Part shown: one piece after another, positions 4,418-5,647 of the stretch
Layout of the letters: each line of letters begins with the position of its first letter
How positions within the stretch are numbered: the stretch's first letter is position 1
DNA from: Segetibacter sp.
Lineage (GTDB): Bacteria; Bacteroidota; Bacteroidia; Chitinophagales; Chitinophagaceae
DNA: 5,647 bases
Reading direction: 5' to 3'
Assembly: GCA_030146445.1 (NCBI GenBank)
Contig: JASLBT010000252.1
Coordinates: 1-5,647, forward strand
Program-made: the position numbers and the translations under genes
The notes under the pieces: generated by a model
The model's database searches: none
Told to the model about the DNA's origin: nothing
The model's input: only the letters and a program-made list of their open reading frames with translations

Positions 4418-5647
4418 TCAGCTCTCCTGCCGCAAGATCTCTAAAGGTGGTTTCGACAGAATACCCCTGCTGTTGAACAAACCGATGAACATTGTTAGCA
4501 AGGAAATAGCTCCGAATACGATAGACAGCGGCAGCCACTCAGGGGTATAACTTGTTTTGAACAAATATTCGGCAAGCAGCCAGCTTCCGATTAGCGATAG
4601 TAATATACCGGTGGCTGCAGCAAGAGCACCGAGGAAAAAGTATTCCAGTGCTGTGATAAACAATATCTGCCTGCGGCTCGCGCCTAAAGTTCGCAGCAAC
4701 ACGCTTTCCTGGATCCGCTGGTATTTACTGATCAGCACGGAAGCGATAAGCACCACCAGGCCGGTGATAATACTAAAAGCCGCCATAAACCGGATAACAA
4801 AGCCAATCTTGCTCAGTATCTCGTCGAGTGTTTTTATTACCAGCCCAAGATCGATGATCGAAATATTTGGAAAAGTTTGCACCACTGCCTGCTGAAAACG
4901 GGCTGAAGCCTCGTCGGTTGCTACCCTCGTGAGCAGGACAAAAAACTGGGGCGCCTGCTCCAATACGCCCTTTGGGAAAACCACCAGGAAATTGGTTTGT
5001 ATCCGATTCCAGTCCACTTCTCTGAAACTGCCGACAATGGTCGGTACAAGCGAACCCTGAACATTAAAAATCATTGTATCGCCGATACTGATGTGTTGTC
5101 GTCGCGCAAAGCCTTGTTCTATCGATACGTACACGGTGCCATTGTCGTCAGCTGCATTGCCGTGCCATTTGCCCCTGGTAATCTTCTCGGACTCCGTGAG
5201 CGAGTCGCGATAGGTAACACGGTATTCCCGGGTAAATGCACGTCGCGAGAAACTGCTGTCACCAGAAATGGTTGCCGCAGTCTTCCCGTTGTATTGCTCG
5301 AGCCGCATATTTACGATTGGCACCTCCTGTATAATTGGCAGTGCGTGTTCCCGGGCGAGCGTAAGCAGTGGTTGTTTTTGTGTTTTCTGGATATCGAACA
5401 GCACCATGGTCGGTTGGCTGCCGCTAGCCGATAAGGTTACCCTTTTTAGCACCAACGATTGAACCGCGAAGAGTGTACAGATAAATGCAGTGCCCAGGCC
5501 AACCGAAACCAGTAAGATGATCGTTTGGTTATTTGGCCGATAAAGATTGGCCAGTCCCTGTCTCCACAGGTAACTCCACGACACCGGAAAGAAACGTCGG
5601 ACTGCCCACATAACGAAATAGGCCATCAGCGTTAACACCAGGAACGC
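4418..5647 (-). CDS. FtsX/YbbP-type ABC transporter permease, C-terminal 409 residues
   Basis: The frame is open to the right edge, so the start lies outside; family members of the YbbP type run to roughly 800-850 residues, so about half is missing. It is an inner-membrane permease of the FtsX/MacB superfamily that pairs with a separate ATPase. Numbered from the window edge, the fragment has the end of one membrane segment (about 1-20) and the cytoplasmic linker YLWRQGLANLYRPNNQT (26-42). Next comes a membrane helix (43-62). A large extracytoplasmic domain follows (about 63-280), including REYRVTYRDSLTESEKITRGKW and TVYVSIEQGFA. Three C-terminal membrane segments end it (about 282-306, 328-360, 371-392). 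The conserved FtsX motif ESVLLRTLGASRRQI lies between the first two of these. The protein ends PPLEILRQES. Substrate is unknown; relatives are tied to lipid, lipoprotein or drug export. The upstream ATPase expected in the operon is not in view. Confidence 0.92.
   Translation of the reverse strand, partial: AFLVLTLMAYFVMWAVRRFFPVSWSYLWRQGLANLYRPNNQTIILLVSVGLGTAFICTLFAVQSLVLKRVTLSASGSQPTMVLFDIQKTQKQPLLTLAREHALPIIQEVPIVNMRLEQYNGKTAATISGDSSFSRRAFTREYRVTYRDSLTESEKITRGKWHGNAADDNGTVYVSIEQGFARRQHISIGDTMIFNVQGSLVPTIVGSFREVDWNRIQTNFLVVFPKGVLEQAPQFFVLLTRVATDEASARFQQAVVQTFPNISIIDLGLVIKTLDEILSKIGFVIRFMAAFSIITGLVVLIASVLISKYQRIQESVLLRTLGASRRQILFITALEYFFLGALAAATGILLSLIGSWLLAEYLFKTSYTPEWLPLSIVFGAISLLTMFIGLFNSRGILSKPPLEILRQES

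Noticed and set aside
4089..4538. 149-codon minus-strand open frame overlapping the permease end
   Set aside because: Its first part is out of frame with the real permease, and the rest runs through low-complexity arrays and the terminator; the repeated ELRISELAEYGILDYGL-like reading is just the 7-8-base array translated.
4997..5434. 145-codon plus-strand open frame opposite the permease
   Set aside because: Antisense to clear FtsX-family coding sequence, with no domain seen.

Overview
The window looks like chromosomal DNA of a Bacteroidota species, probably of the Chitinophagales/Sphingobacteriales type. This rests on three things: the FtsX-family permease and the sigma factor read like members of that phylum, the tex gene has an A-rich leader with no Shine-Dalgarno sequence right before its ATG, and the convergent intergenic region carries degenerate short tandem repeats of a kind I associate with Bacteroidota. 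Genus and species cannot be called.

Layout. (1) Positions 1-669, minus strand: an ECF-type sigma-70 factor (94-669, GTG start), followed with a one-base stop/start overlap by the first 31 codons of a gene that runs off the left edge, probably its membrane-associated anti-sigma partner. (2) Positions 670-1494: an 825-base divergent region with no recognised gene. It holds a 16-codon leader ORF just ahead of the sigma gene, a weakly supported gene relic on the minus strand (841-1197), several inverted repeats, and the leader of tex with a GC-rich hairpin. (3) Positions 1495-3729, plus strand: a complete tex gene, encoding an RNA-binding transcription accessory protein with Tex N-terminal, YqgF-like, helix-hairpin-helix and S1 domains. 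(4) Positions 3730-4417: a convergent intergenic region dense in hairpins, terminators and repeats. It includes a strong plus-strand terminator at 4153-4187 that lies too far from tex to be its natural terminator. (5) Positions 4418-5647, minus strand: the last 409 residues of an FtsX/YbbP-type ABC transporter permease whose 5' part lies beyond the right edge.

Functionally there are three independent units: a sigma/anti-sigma signalling operon, a housekeeping RNA-related gene, and an ABC permease. None needs another to explain its presence. No mobile element, CRISPR array, tRNA or rRNA was seen. The protein-coding genes are ordinary. The most interesting part is the tex/permease intergenic region, where three related CAAGCAAT-type repeats lead into an isolated intrinsic terminator (a possible small RNA), beside a large nested inverted repeat and degenerate 7-8-base arrays. 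I found no convincing previously undescribed multi-gene system.
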